Source of the DNA: Methanoculleus methanifontis
GTDB lineage: Archaea > Halobacteriota > Methanomicrobia > Methanomicrobiales > Methanoculleaceae
Direction of reading: 5' to 3'
DNA: 64,000 bases
Assembly (NCBI RefSeq): GCF_030464365.1
Contig: NZ_VCYI01000010.1
Coordinates: 1-64,000, forward strand
Shown one piece after another: positions 42,717 through 51,037 of the stretch; the first letter of the stretch is position 1, and the number at the start of each line of letters is the position of its first letter. The position numbers were made by a program, and so were the translations under genes. The notes under the pieces are model-generated. The model saw nothing but the letters and a program-made list of their open reading frames with translations. It searched no databases and was not told where the DNA came from.

Positions 42717-43388
42717 TTACTCGGGGTTGTCCCGCATTCCCCGTATCGAGAGCCGGATCAGGCCGAGGTTGGCATCCGGCTTTGCGAGGATGCAGAGGGA
42801 GAGGTCGCCGTAGGGTGCGATGATGAGCTTCCCTGCCGGTGTCTCGAGGATTATCTGGGAGAGATCGCCCATCTCCATGTCGCCGGTGATGCGGGTGCCG
42901 GCACGGAGCAGGTCTTCGGCGACCGCGGCCACCTGCTCGAAGTCCCCGGATCCGAGCGACTGAAGGGCAAATCCCTCGTGGAAGACCGAGACTGCAACGA
43001 CGCCCGGCTGCCGTGCGATCTGGTCGAGGCCGGCTGTCTCCGCGGATCCTATCCGGGAAGAAGGTTTTGCACCCTCCTCGCTGATCAGGCATCCGGCTTC
43101 ACGGGAAGCCTCCCGGGCAGCCTCGGTCTCCTCAACGGTGTAGGCGATGAGTTCGGATTCAAGCGACGGCCGGTCAAGCAGGTATCTGTACGCTTCGTCC
43201 CCACTGAGCAGCAAACCGTTGCTGCTGTTCTCGAACGCGGCTGCATAGGGCTTCCCGCTCTGAACCAGGACAAAACCGGTTCCTCCGGTCTCGCTGACGC
43301 GCACCGCTCCGGTGAACTGAGGGCTGATTGAAGCAAGGGCCGAGAGAGGCCCCTGCAGTCGTCCAAGTGAGATGCCGTCGGGTAGCAT
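42717..43388 (-). CDS. Roadblock/LC7-like protein in hydrogenase cluster, two-part
   Basis: This 223-residue protein's C-terminal half (GLDQIARQPGVVAVSVFHEG, then ETPAGKLIIAPYGDLSLCILAKPD) has the roadblock/LC7 pattern of a helix, a self-sensing strand pair and a final strand. The N-terminal half (FTGAVRVSETGGTGFVLVQS) resembles a DUF4388/PATAN-like strand-rich segment. Roadblock proteins bind small GTPases or each other in signalling and surface machinery. It is the last gene of the leftward hydrogenase series, 4 bases after a second roadblock gene. The specific role is unknown. Confidence 0.65.
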   Translation of the reverse strand: MLPDGISLGRLQGPLSALASISPQFTGAVRVSETGGTGFVLVQSGKPYAAAFENSSNGLLLSGDEAYRYLLDRPSLESELIAYTVEETEAAREASREAGCLISEEGAKPSSRIGSAETAGLDQIARQPGVVAVSVFHEGFALQSLGSGDFEQVAAVAEDLLRAGTRITGDMEMGDLSQIILETPAGKLIIAPYGDLSLCILAKPDANLGLIRLSIRGMRDNPE

Positions 43389-43392
43389 CGTC

Positions 43393-43740
43393 TCACAGAG
43401 CAGCAGTTATCCGATCCCTGTTCTTCTTCAGTTCGTAGCGGATTCTCCCGACATTAACGTTCGCGTTCGCCACAATGGCGATCAGCTCGTCCTCCGAGAG
43501 CGGGGAGAGCAAGATAGGGCCGTTCTCCAGTTCGATGAGCATCTGGTTCATCTCGCCCTTTCCGAGTTCGTCGCTCATGGCTTCAGACGTACCCATGCCT
43601 GTCGATGCCATGGCGCCCAGGGCCTCGACGTCCACGTCCCCGGCAACGACGCTCTCGATCACAAAGCCGTCCCGTCCCGCCACGACTGCGGCGGTAACTC
43701 CGTCAAGTTTCAGGAATTCTCCCAGGATCTGTCTTAACAT
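43393..43740 (-). CDS. Roadblock/LC7-domain protein
   Basis: The start is at the ATG at 43740 (MLRQILGEFLKLDGVTAAVV), preceded by AGGAGAGAGAG, giving 115 residues. The single roadblock/LC7 domain spans most of it: GVTAAVVAGRDGFVIESVV, MGTSEAMSDELGKGEMNQML, then GPILLSPLSEDELIAIVANAN. The longer upstream frame is translated noise from the end of the hydrogenase gene. Roadblock domains regulate small GTPases and polarity in prokaryotes. It starts 14 bases after the hydrogenase large-subunit stop. Confidence 0.8.
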   Translation of the reverse strand: MLRQILGEFLKLDGVTAAVVAGRDGFVIESVVAGDVDVEALGAMASTGMGTSEAMSDELGKGEMNQMLIELENGPILLSPLSEDELIAIVANANVNVGRIRYELKKNRDRITAAL

Positions 43741-43754
43741 GTTTTCTCTCTCTC

Positions 43755-45122
43755 CTATGTTCTTCGAATGCACTCGATCTTGAGGGGCATCCTCCCGATT
43801 GCGTGCGTTGCGCACGAGATACAGGGGTCGTACGCCCTGATGATCATCTCAATGCGGTTTGCTGCCCCGTCGGTCAACGCTCCGTTCTCCACCACACGGC
43901 GTGCCATATCCTCCACGCCGCGGTCCATCCCGTAGTTGTTCTGGCAGGTTGCCACGATCAGGTTGCACCGCTCGATGACGCCGTTTTCATCGACGGTATA
44001 ATCGTGGATCAGGGTTCCCCGGGGTGCCTCGATGAGCCCGATACCCCGGCGGTTCACGACTGCTCCCACAGGCGTCCGGATGTCTGAGCCGGTGATGCCC
44101 GGGTCGGAGAGCAACTGGACGGCCTGCTCGCACGAGGCGAGGAACTCGATGTAACGTGCCAGATTGTATGCGAGCGTGGCCTGGGTGACGGTGCCGAACC
44201 GCTCGCGGTACTCCGCGAGAGCAGCGTCCGCGTGCTCTGTGCCCATCTTCTGCACGATGTTGAGCCGGGCGAGCGGCCCGACCCGGTAGTAATCGCCGCC
44301 TTTGAACCGGGCGAACTTCAGGTACGACCAGTCCTCCGAGTACTCCTCGATGAAGTTCGTGTAGTCTTGGCCCGAGAACGAACCGATCTGGCCTCCGTCC
44401 GGGCCGAGCATCATCGCAGGCCCCTCATAGGTCGAGTAGACCCCGTTGTTGGCCATGCCTAGGAACCCGGTGGTTACGGCCCCGAAATCCGTATCGACGC
44501 CGTCGAGGAGGCCGCGGGCGAGATCCCACCCTTCACGCGCGATCCCGAGCACCTCATTTGCCATAGTGGTGAGTTCTGCTTTCTTCCCTTCCGTGAGCGG
44601 CGTCGACATCCCGCCGGGCAGCGCGTTTGACGGGTGGATGGGTTTGCCGCCGACCGCTTCCGTCAGGCGCTGACCGAACTTCCTGACCGCGATCGCCTTT
44701 TTCGCGAGATCCGGCGAGTGGCGGGCAAGCCCGATGACGTTCCTGCTCTCCACCGGTGCATCGTGGCCCAGGATGAAGTCCGGAGCCGCGAGCATGAAGA
44801 AGTGGAGGGCGTGAGAGTGGATGAACTGCCCGATGCTCAAGAGCTCCCGGAGTTTCTTCCCGGTTGCAGGCGGTTCGACGCCGAAGATCTGGTCGGTCGC
44901 CTTCGCTGCGGCCAGGTGGTGCGCCGAAGGGCATATCCCGCAGATGCGAGGCGTTATACGGGGTGCTTCCTCAATCGAAGCGCCGATAAGGAACTTCTCG
45001 AACCCCCTCAGTTCCACGACCTGGAAGTGGGCCGAGTCGACCTGCCCCTGGTCGTTGAGGTAGATCCTGACGCCTGCATGACCCTCGATCCGGGTCACCG
45101 GGCTGATTGTGATCTCTTTCAT
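43755..45122 (-). CDS. [NiFe]-hydrogenase large subunit (group 3, MvhA-like)
   Basis: This 455-residue catalytic subunit has nickel ligands Cys61 and Cys64 in RICGICPSAHH, and Cys434 and Cys437 in DPCISCATH. The expected endopeptidase site follows His440, removing a 15-residue tail. The N-terminal EITISPVTRIEGHAGVRIYL is the L1-type signature. It oxidises or forms hydrogen together with the small subunit next to it. Group 3 (F420-nonreducing, MvhA-like) is the best fit by eye. No HdrABC genes lie nearby, so the electron acceptor is probably the cluster ferredoxin. Confidence 0.92.
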   Translation of the reverse strand: MKEITISPVTRIEGHAGVRIYLNDQGQVDSAHFQVVELRGFEKFLIGASIEEAPRITPRICGICPSAHHLAAAKATDQIFGVEPPATGKKLRELLSIGQFIHSHALHFFMLAAPDFILGHDAPVESRNVIGLARHSPDLAKKAIAVRKFGQRLTEAVGGKPIHPSNALPGGMSTPLTEGKKAELTTMANEVLGIAREGWDLARGLLDGVDTDFGAVTTGFLGMANNGVYSTYEGPAMMLGPDGGQIGSFSGQDYTNFIEEYSEDWSYLKFARFKGGDYYRVGPLARLNIVQKMGTEHADAALAEYRERFGTVTQATLAYNLARYIEFLASCEQAVQLLSDPGITGSDIRTPVGAVVNRRGIGLIEAPRGTLIHDYTVDENGVIERCNLIVATCQNNYGMDRGVEDMARRVVENGALTDGAANRIEMIIRAYDPCISCATHAIGRMPLKIECIRRT

Positions 45123-46036
45123 CTGCTCCTCTCCTTTACCAGATCCCGGATCTTTGAGTTCTCCTTGTCCTCCATGATCAGGCTCCCGATGGTGAAGGCG
45201 TACATCGTGTGTGCGACGTCGTAGAGTTCCTTCTCCACTTCTTTCTGCGGCTTACCGGTGAGATCCGAAATTCTCCGCGCCATCATGCCGTAGATGTCCC
45301 GACAGGGTTCGCGAAGGATGTCAAGCGAGGGGCCGTTGCACCCGTGGCACGGGATGTTGTTTTTGGGGCACGACGCCCCGCATCTCCCGAAGGTGACGCT
45401 CCCGAGACAGAGGTAGCCCTGCCCGAGCAGGCAGTGCTCGCGGTCGGGAACACCCTCGTGCCGGCGCTTGAGCGTCCAGTTCTCGACCGGCCCCATGATT
45501 CTGTCGCATTCCGAACAGACGGACTTGCGCGAGAGTTCGAGGGTGTCTCCCGCGACCATTGCCGGGATGATCTGTTTCAAGAACGCCTCTTTTGGCGGGC
45601 AGCCCACGATGTAGTAATCGATCTTCACGAGGTCGCCCACCGCGAACGCCCGGTAGAGGAACGGCGGCACGTCTGTTGGGATAACCCCGTCGGGCTTCGT
45701 CGTTTCAACCTCCCGGTAGACGCAGGAGAAGAGGTCTTCGTTCGAGCTCAGCATCGAGAGACCCGATACTCCCCCGTAGCAGGCGCAGGTTCCTAGTGCG
45801 ACAAGCGTCTTTGACCGTTTCCGGATCTTTTCGAGGCGTTCGCGGTTCTCTTCATTTCGGACGGCTCCGGTCACGAATGCGATATCGATATCCTCGGGAG
45901 GTTCCTTGACGTCCATGATCACGGGGGAGTAGACGATGTCCGCTTCCGCGATGACGTCAAGGAGCATTTCATGGAGATCTAGCACTGCGATCGTGCATCC
46001 CGAACACCCTGCCAGTTCTTCAATAGCGATCTTCAT
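45119..46036 (-). CDS. [NiFe]-hydrogenase small subunit (MvhG-like)
   Basis: This 305-residue iron-sulfur subunit has the N-terminal ELAGCSGCTIAVLD (Cys11, Cys14) with GTCACYGG as the remaining proximal cluster site. Further cysteines in SVCSECDRIMGP, QGYLCLGS, GRCGASCPKNNIPCHGCNGP mark additional clusters. The gene overlaps the large-subunit gene by 4 bases (ATGA). It relays electrons from the nickel site to ferredoxin. The long C-terminal tail after the last cysteines (about 60 residues) is helical and not obviously conserved. Confidence 0.9.
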   Translation of the reverse strand: MKIAIEELAGCSGCTIAVLDLHEMLLDVIAEADIVYSPVIMDVKEPPEDIDIAFVTGAVRNEENRERLEKIRKRSKTLVALGTCACYGGVSGLSMLSSNEDLFSCVYREVETTKPDGVIPTDVPPFLYRAFAVGDLVKIDYYIVGCPPKEAFLKQIIPAMVAGDTLELSRKSVCSECDRIMGPVENWTLKRRHEGVPDREHCLLGQGYLCLGSVTFGRCGASCPKNNIPCHGCNGPSLDILREPCRDIYGMMARRISDLTGKPQKEVEKELYDVAHTMYAFTIGSLIMEDKENSKIRDLVKERSR

Positions 46037-46046
46037 CGTCCTTGCC

Positions 46047-46610
46047 TCATTTTAGGATCAGTTTCTTCAGGCAGGCGTTCGGGCCGGTGTGAACGATCTC
46101 CAGTTTGGCTTTCCTGCCGGTGATCTCCTCGATCGCGCCGACAACGTAGCCGAAGAGCGTCTGACAGAGCGGGCCGCCCTGCTCAAGACCGTTGCGTCGG
46201 AGCGTCTGGCGGACGATGCAGTCGTGGAAGACGAGGTAGATGAACGTCTCGCCGTTCTCCTCGATGATGAACGTCTCCTTGTCCTCAGGTTTCCAGACCT
46301 CAAACGAGTACTGGCCCCGAAGCAGGTCGGAGAGTTCGTGGAGCGCCCCTTCCACGTCCTCACGTTTCTGGAAGTACTTGGCAACCTCGTGACCGAACTT
46401 CTTGCCGGCACGGTAGGTGACTGCGTTTGCCCCGCGGCCTGCGATCTCCTCAAGCGACCTGATTACAAGGCCGTTGAGTTTCATCACGCCGTGGAGCGTC
46501 TGTTCCATCTCCTTTGGCCTGGGCGAACATTCGAGGGGAATATCCTCGGAACGATAGACGAGATCGGAGTGAAAGGCCTCGTGCATCTCATCGATGTATC
46601 CAGCGCTCAT
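46047..46610 (-). CDS. V4R-like / hydrocarbon-binding-like protein in hydrogenase operon
   Basis: This 187-residue protein has an alpha/beta N-terminal half (MKLNGLVIRSLEEIAGRGAN) followed by GKKFGHEVAKYFQKREDVEG. A C-terminal half ends GGPLCQTLFGYVVGAIEEIT with cysteines at several positions (DCIVRQ, PLCQT, PNACLKK). That is the V4R-type fold, a small-molecule-sensing module. It sits between the ferredoxin and hydrogenase small-subunit genes with 1-base and 10-base spacing, so it is surely co-expressed. A sensory or assembly role is inferred. Confidence 0.65.
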   Translation of the reverse strand: MSAGYIDEMHEAFHSDLVYRSEDIPLECSPRPKEMEQTLHGVMKLNGLVIRSLEEIAGRGANAVTYRAGKKFGHEVAKYFQKREDVEGALHELSDLLRGQYSFEVWKPEDKETFIIEENGETFIYLVFHDCIVRQTLRRNGLEQGGPLCQTLFGYVVGAIEEITGRKAKLEIVHTGPNACLKKLILK

Positions 46611-46852
46611 CAGACCACCTTCCGAAGCATTTCACAGACTTTGATGTCGATGTAGTGTCTCCGGGCAGCGTAGATGCCCCGGTGCTCGAGTGCCTGGGCC
46701 GGGCAGATCTCGTGGCAGGAAAGGCATCCCATGCAATTGTTCGGCCTGACCGCGACACTCACGTTGTTCTGGAGTTCGTACACGTGCATTGGGCAGTCCT
46801 TGACGCAGAGACCGCACCCGACGCACGCATCCGTATCCACATGTATCTCCAT
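46610..46852 (-). CDS. 2x[4Fe-4S] ferredoxin
   Basis: This 80-residue protein starts at the ATG at 46852 (MEIHVDTDACVGCGLCVKDC). The two motifs C-x2-C-x2-C-x3-C (CVGCGLCVKDCP and CMGCLSCHEICP) bind two [4Fe-4S] clusters. It probably links the adjacent hydrogenase to cellular electron carriers. It is the first gene downstream of a TATA box at 46895, so it opens the hydrogenase operon. A long upstream frame (to 47185) is not used. Confidence 0.9.
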   Translation of the reverse strand: MEIHVDTDACVGCGLCVKDCPMHVYELQNNVSVAVRPNNCMGCLSCHEICPAQALEHRGIYAARRHYIDIKVCEMLRKVV

Positions 46853-46894
46853 TGCGAGCCTCAGAAGGTGATTAACACTTCCTGCTATTAAAAG

Positions 46895-46903
46895 TATATA
46901 TTT
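46895..46903 (-). promoter_or_regulatory. TATA box of the ferredoxin-hydrogenase operon
   Basis: AAATATATA on the minus strand lies 43-51 bases before the ferredoxin ATG. It would drive ferredoxin, V4R, small and large subunits and the two roadblock genes. Confidence 0.6.
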
Positions 46904-46961
46904 TGTCCGCTTAGAGAGTTCATCAGGTAAAAGAATATTTCGGATTTTGTGCAGTTTCATT

Positions 46962-47014
46962 CTATTTTCTGGCTGTACAGGGTGATTTGTAGTTCGTTCA
47001 GAAAATAGCTGTAC
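46962..47014. promoter_or_regulatory. Inverted repeat upstream of the hydrogenase operon promoter
   Basis: CTATTTTCTG (46962-46971) is exactly complementary to CAGAAAATAG (46999-47008), with a 27-base spacer. GCTGTAC occurs twice (46972-46978 and 47008-47014). The site lies 60-110 bases upstream of the operon TATA box and could be an operator. The rest of 46853-47188 shows no gene. Confidence 0.45.
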
Positions 47015-47188
47015 TGCCGTGCTGGCGGTGGTGGCCGCTACGAAAGGTCTTTTCCCGACGCCTCGCGCAGTCGGAACCGATATTAGTGAATGCTCCCTTG
47101 CGGTTGCGCGGCTCACTCCCCGTTGCTGTGCGAAGATCGGATGAAAAAAGGCGTTAATGCGTGTGATAGGTCCTGCGGGCCCCAACGA

Positions 47189-47977
47189 TCACGCTTTTGC
47201 CCGGAAGAGGGCACGGGCGAGCCGGTTGACAAAGCCTTCCCGGGAAGGCTGCGTCTCTTCCTCAGTGTATTCGATCCCGGCCACGTCGGCGGAAAGGCGC
47301 TTGAAGGCACGGGATGCACTGGACGCCGGGTACTTCACCACGATCGGCGACTTCCCTGCAGATGCGCGCCGGATGTTCGGGTCTTCCGGTATGACCCCGA
47401 GCACCCGGACCCCGAGGAGTTTCTCCATCTGTGCGGTGTTGAAATCGTTCCCGGTGGCCGTGACCCGGTTGATGATCGCTCCTTCGATGTGGCCGCCGAC
47501 GGTCTCGGTCAGGATCTTTGTCTTTAAGCCGTCGACAATCGAGGAGATCTCGGGGTTTACGACGAGAATCACCCCGTCGGCAATTGTCAGCGGGATGACG
47601 CCGTCCCTGCTGATCCCTGCAGGAGCGTCCAGGATCAGGACATCGAACTCGCTCACAAGGTCGGTCATGATGTCCTTGAGCCGGTCGGGGTTCGATTGCT
47701 GGAAGCCCTGCAAAGAGAGGCCGCACGGGACGACTTTCACGCCGAACGGCCCGTCGTAGATGGCGTCCCGGATGCGTGCTTTGCCTGCCAGCACCTCGTG
47801 CAGGGTCACCGGCAGGTTTTCAAGCCCGAGAATGAGTCCGAGATTCGCCATTCCGACGTCGGCATCCAGAATGCATGTCTTCTTTCCGAATTGGGCGAGC
47901 ATCGGGCCCAGGTTTGCTGTGACCGTTGTTTTACCGGTACCGCCCTTACCGGACGCAATTGTGTATACTTTTACCAT
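47189..47977 (-). CDS. MinD/ParA-family ATPase
   Basis: This 262-residue deviant Walker ATPase begins VKVYTIASGKGGTGKTTVTA. The Walker A with signature lysine is GKGGTGKT, switch I is ILDADVGMANLGLILG, and Walker B is VLILDAPAGISRDG. A C-terminal helix (VNRLARALFRAKA) looks amphipathic and could bind membrane. MinD proteins position complexes or drive cell-pole assembly. It lies in the same direction between the membrane roadblock gene and the hydrogenase operon. Confidence 0.88.
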   Translation of the reverse strand: MVKVYTIASGKGGTGKTTVTANLGPMLAQFGKKTCILDADVGMANLGLILGLENLPVTLHEVLAGKARIRDAIYDGPFGVKVVPCGLSLQGFQQSNPDRLKDIMTDLVSEFDVLILDAPAGISRDGVIPLTIADGVILVVNPEISSIVDGLKTKILTETVGGHIEGAIINRVTATGNDFNTAQMEKLLGVRVLGVIPEDPNIRRASAGKSPIVVKYPASSASRAFKRLSADVAGIEYTEEETQPSREGFVNRLARALFRAKA

Positions 47978-48008
47978 GTAATCACTCGCTGTTTTGATCC
48001 TTGCGGTC

Positions 48009-48530
48009 TTACACCCAGTGTTGCAGGGTTTCCCGGATATCCTGTTCGAGTGCGTTCATCTGTTCGTCAGAGAGATGCTCCGAAGAGTGGGCGATGCCGA
48101 CCACCGTCTCCCCACGGTAGGGGACACCAAGGAGTTCCACTCCTTCCTCGTCGTGCAGCCTTCCCTGCGAGTAGAGGTGGCTGTACCGTGCGGCCTCGTC
48201 CTCGCTGCCGGGCTTTGTCGAGCCGATCAGAAGGCCGTCTGCGGCCGCCACCGTCAGGGATGCAAGGCTGTATTTTTCGCTGATTGCACCGAGCGTTTCC
48301 TCAAGGCTTCCCGTGTTCCCGGGATCGATTGGCCTGGGAGGAGGCGTGGACACAGGCACGGCGAGATCCGGGCCCGAGGAAGCCTCAGGCGTTACTGAGG
48401 CCTGTGGAGAATCCAGTCTTTTGATGACCCGGGAGATCTCCGCAAGGTAGTACGCAATACCGGCAAAACCGGCTACCGTTATAAGTGTGAGGAGGATGAG
48501 GAAAAACTGGATCGTGCCTGTTGAATCCAT
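48009..48530 (-). CDS. Membrane-anchored roadblock-like protein
   Basis: This 173-residue protein has one N-terminal transmembrane helix (about 9-31, FFLILLTLITVAGFAGIAYY), a Pro/Ser linker of about 40 residues, and a C-terminal domain of about 100 residues (SLASLTVAAADGLLIGSTKP and on). That domain resembles a roadblock/LC7 or PAS-like sensor. The anchor could recruit the neighbouring MinD and roadblock proteins to the membrane. It starts 21 bases after the gene upstream. Confidence 0.6.
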   Translation of the reverse strand: MDSTGTIQFFLILLTLITVAGFAGIAYYLAEISRVIKRLDSPQASVTPEASSGPDLAVPVSTPPPRPIDPGNTGSLEETLGAISEKYSLASLTVAAADGLLIGSTKPGSEDEAARYSHLYSQGRLHDEEGVELLGVPYRGETVVGIAHSSEHLSDEQMNALEQDIRETLQHWV

Positions 48531-48551
48531 TCTGTTACCAGCTCCTGAAGG

Positions 48552-49184
48552 TTAGGTCTCTTTGTCCTGGATGAGGTGGTCGAGGTGAATCTTCTTGAGC
48601 ATGTCTTTGCAGTTTACCTTGAAACTGCTGACCAGTTGCTCGACGTCCATCTCTTCCATGTTCTGGACGAGTGTATCGAGCTCGTCACCTCCTGATTGAG
48701 ACGCCTCGGCCGCCTTCTCCGCGGGCTTCACTCCCGGCATGGGAATATGATGCATCTCTGCGGTCGATTCTGGATGACGCCTGGATGAAGAGGCCGCACC
48801 GGCACCCTTCGGTGCTGTGGACGGCGTTGCTCCTCCCGGAGCACCTCTTCCTGCCGAAAGCCTGCCCGGTTTTTCGGGCTCTCCGATCGCGAACGGGCGA
48901 TTGAACTCCAGAGCAAGCTGTACCTGCTCGGGCGTCAGAAGGTTCAGTTCTGCTGCCACCTCGTTCTCTTCGCCCTCCAACGCCGCGTCCAGTGCGTGCT
49001 GCCCTTTTATGCCCCCATATTCGGCAAGCACAACCCGACCCTCGTTCAGCACCAGAGTGGCACTCTCGCTGCCAGGGACAATCGTGCAGATCCCGGTGAA
49101 CTGTTCTGAGGTAATCTCATCTACCAGGGCACGGGGTGTCGTGGACTTGATTAGACGATGGAACCGACCGCGTGGCAGTTGCAT
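48552..49184 (-). CDS. DUF2226/DUF4388-like protein with disordered linker
   Basis: This 210-residue protein has an N-terminal domain of about 95 residues (SEQFTGICTIVPGSESATLV, then LNEGRVVLAEYGGIKGQHAL) resembling the DUF2226/DUF4388 strand-rich modules found with signalling proteins. A Pro/Ala/Ser-rich linker of about 60 residues follows, then an acidic helical end. It is the first gene of the upstream half of the cluster. TTATAAATAA on the minus strand at about 49223-49233 lies roughly 40 bases before the ATG and is a good TATA box. Confidence 0.6.
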   Translation of the reverse strand: MQLPRGRFHRLIKSTTPRALVDEITSEQFTGICTIVPGSESATLVLNEGRVVLAEYGGIKGQHALDAALEGEENEVAAELNLLTPEQVQLALEFNRPFAIGEPEKPGRLSAGRGAPGGATPSTAPKGAGAASSSRRHPESTAEMHHIPMPGVKPAEKAAEASQSGGDELDTLVQNMEEMDVEQLVSSFKVNCKDMLKKIHLDHLIQDKET

Positions 49185-49222
49185 TCAGACAACTTTAGTT
49201 AAGTGGTATGAGATAAACCTTG

Positions 49223-49233
49223 TTATTTATAAC
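49223..49233 (-). promoter_or_regulatory. TATA box for the DUF2226-like gene
   Basis: GTTATAAATAA on the minus strand lies 39-49 bases before the ATG at 49184. Confidence 0.55.
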
Positions 49234-49300
49234 GCTCCATATGGTTACCCGGTGCGCAATAATTCGGACGGTGTGATAACGGCTATCTAAGATCTTACCC

Positions 49301-49762
49301 CTAACCCCCGGTCCACTCCCGGAGAATGGTAAGGATCTCCTGCTCGGCAACCCGGATCCCCTCTTCAACTTCCGGGTCGATATCTTTGCTGAACTCCTGG
49401 ATGTCGCCCACTTCAATCCCGACGGTCACGATCTCGCCGGCGTATCCGAGTTCCCGGGCAATCGTCACCACCTCACCGATCCCGATGTCGTGGAGCGTGT
49501 ATGCCGGAAGGTCCCACGATGGCGGGACCTCAAACGTAAGGACTTCTCCGATGCGGTCGCCGATACCCACCATCGCATCGATGATCACCACCTTCTCGTA
49601 GCCTTCCATCAGCGGGATCAGACCAAACCCGCCGGTGCCGCCGTCGATTGCATCCACCCCGGGAAATCTCCCGTCAAAGAGGTGCATCACCGAGATCCCC
49701 GCCCCGTCGTTTCCCATGAATGGGTTTCCGCACCCGATGATACAGACCCGGTTCTTCTGCAT
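49301..49762 (-). CDS. Hydrogenase maturation endopeptidase
   Basis: This 153-residue protease removes the C-terminal tail of a [NiFe]-hydrogenase large subunit after nickel insertion. The nickel-sensing ligands are placed at Asp19 (GNPFMGNDGAG), Asp62 (VVIIDAMVGIGD) and His91 (YTLHDIGIGE), in the HycI/HyaD/FrhD order. The likely substrate is the subunit at 43755-45122, whose DPCISCATH end carries the cut site. It is the most upstream gene of the leftward hydrogenase cluster. Confidence 0.9.
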   Translation of the reverse strand: MQKNRVCIIGCGNPFMGNDGAGISVMHLFDGRFPGVDAIDGGTGGFGLIPLMEGYEKVVIIDAMVGIGDRIGEVLTFEVPPSWDLPAYTLHDIGIGEVVTIARELGYAGEIVTVGIEVGDIQEFSKDIDPEVEEGIRVAEQEILTILREWTGG

Positions 49763-49852
49763 GGTACCTACCGGTTATATCCGGCAAGGTACAAAATGGT
49801 ACTGAAAACCCCTGACCGTGAACTGCCGTTCCGGGAGCGGGATGTGAGGCGC

Positions 49853-50647
49853 ATGATCCATATCGTACCTAAACCGACCGATACGCCGGACGACAACTCA
49901 ACCGGCGCTGTTATGCGGGAACTGGAGAGAGCCGATGCCCGATATAGGGTTCTCGATATCGGTGCAGTCGATCCCCTTGATTCCGGGCTTGAGAACGAAC
50001 TCATATGGGTCTGCGGTATCCGGCAGGACGGGCACCAGTTCGAGACCTTGAACGTACTCTCGCTCCATAACCGGGTGATTAACACACCCGAGAGCATCGT
50101 TGCCTGCGCATCCAAGGTGATGACGACGGCACTCCTCCTCGCAAATGGAGTGAAAACGCCGGATACGGCTTACATGCAGTCGGAGGAGCAGGCGCGGGAA
50201 TTTCTCCTGCGGCACGGAAACGTTGTCTATAAACCGCTCTACGGGTATGACGGAAACGGTATCCGGCTCGTGACGGAGCCCGGGGAACTCGGGCCGGGCC
50301 CATGGTACCTGCAGGAATACGTGAAGAACGACCGGGATTTCCGCGTCTTCGTCCTCGGCGGCGAGGCCGTTGGTGCAATAGCCCGGGTCTCCGATACCCT
50401 GATGCACAACATCCATCAGGGCGGAACCGGGATGCCGGTTCCGATCGACGAGGGGATGCGCGCCGTCGCCGAGGCTGCTGCGGCGGCGATCGGGACCGAT
50501 TACTGCGGGGTCGATCTCCTTTGTGACCGGGACGGTTATACGGTCCTTGAGGTGAATGGGACGCCGAACTGGCACTGCATGGCGGCGCCCATCCCGAAGT
50601 TGCTCGCTCGATACCTCATCGAGCGCGAGCGCGAGATGCGTGCCTGA
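49853..50647 (+). CDS. RimK-type ATP-grasp ligase, probable alpha-L-glutamate ligase
   Basis: The start is taken at 49853 (MIHIVPKPTDTPDDNSTGAV), because a TATA box (TTATAT, 49774-49779) would put the first base of mRNA near 49803; an ATG at 49796 is the alternative. The protein has 264 residues with the ATP-grasp loop VVYKPLYGYDGNGIRLV and the metal-binding strand TVLEVNGTPNWHCM. In methanogens such ligases add glutamate to methanopterin (MptN) or F420 (CofF), or build LysW intermediates. Which one applies is not decided. It is divergent from the protease gene. Confidence 0.8.
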   Translation: MIHIVPKPTDTPDDNSTGAVMRELERADARYRVLDIGAVDPLDSGLENELIWVCGIRQDGHQFETLNVLSLHNRVINTPESIVACASKVMTTALLLANGVKTPDTAYMQSEEQAREFLLRHGNVVYKPLYGYDGNGIRLVTEPGELGPGPWYLQEYVKNDRDFRVFVLGGEAVGAIARVSDTLMHNIHQGGTGMPVPIDEGMRAVAEAAAAAIGTDYCGVDLLCDRDGYTVLEVNGTPNWHCMAAPIPKLLARYLIEREREMRA

Positions 50648-50689
50648 GGAGAGGAGGGGAGCAGAGGGGTTTTGCACCCGCTTGCGCTC

Positions 50690-50974
50690 TTACTGGAGAT
50701 ACTCTATCTCTTTTAAGGTCTTCTCCGCAAGCTCTTTCATCCGGGCGGAGATCCGGCCGGATGACGAGAACTCCACGTCCTTCATGGCGTTTGCAAGTTC
50801 CGTGCCGAGCACGAATATTGCGTACTTATGTTCCATCTTGCTCTTATGCACCTGAGATGGGTCTATTTTCAACGCGTAATATTGAGAAAATTTCAGTTCC
50901 TGGTTCTGCAACTCAAAAAAGTCTTTAATCTCAGTAAGAATCCCATGTAAGGCTATCAACTCTTCCTTGTGCAT
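50690..50974 (-). CDS. UPF0058 family protein
   Basis: The start at the ATG at 50974 (MHKEELIALHGILTEIKDFF) gives 94 residues. This is the fully helical UPF0058 family of euryarchaea; HKSKMEHKYAIFVLGTELAN is a family segment. Function is unknown. It converges on the RimK-like gene and lies 63 bases after dnaG in the same direction. Confidence 0.88.
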   Translation of the reverse strand: MHKEELIALHGILTEIKDFFELQNQELKFSQYYALKIDPSQVHKSKMEHKYAIFVLGTELANAMKDVEFSSSGRISARMKELAEKTLKEIEYLQ

Positions 50975-51037
50975 ATTCTCTCCCAGAGATAAAAATGGTG
51001 GATATGAATATATATAAATTTGCACCCGGGATAACCG

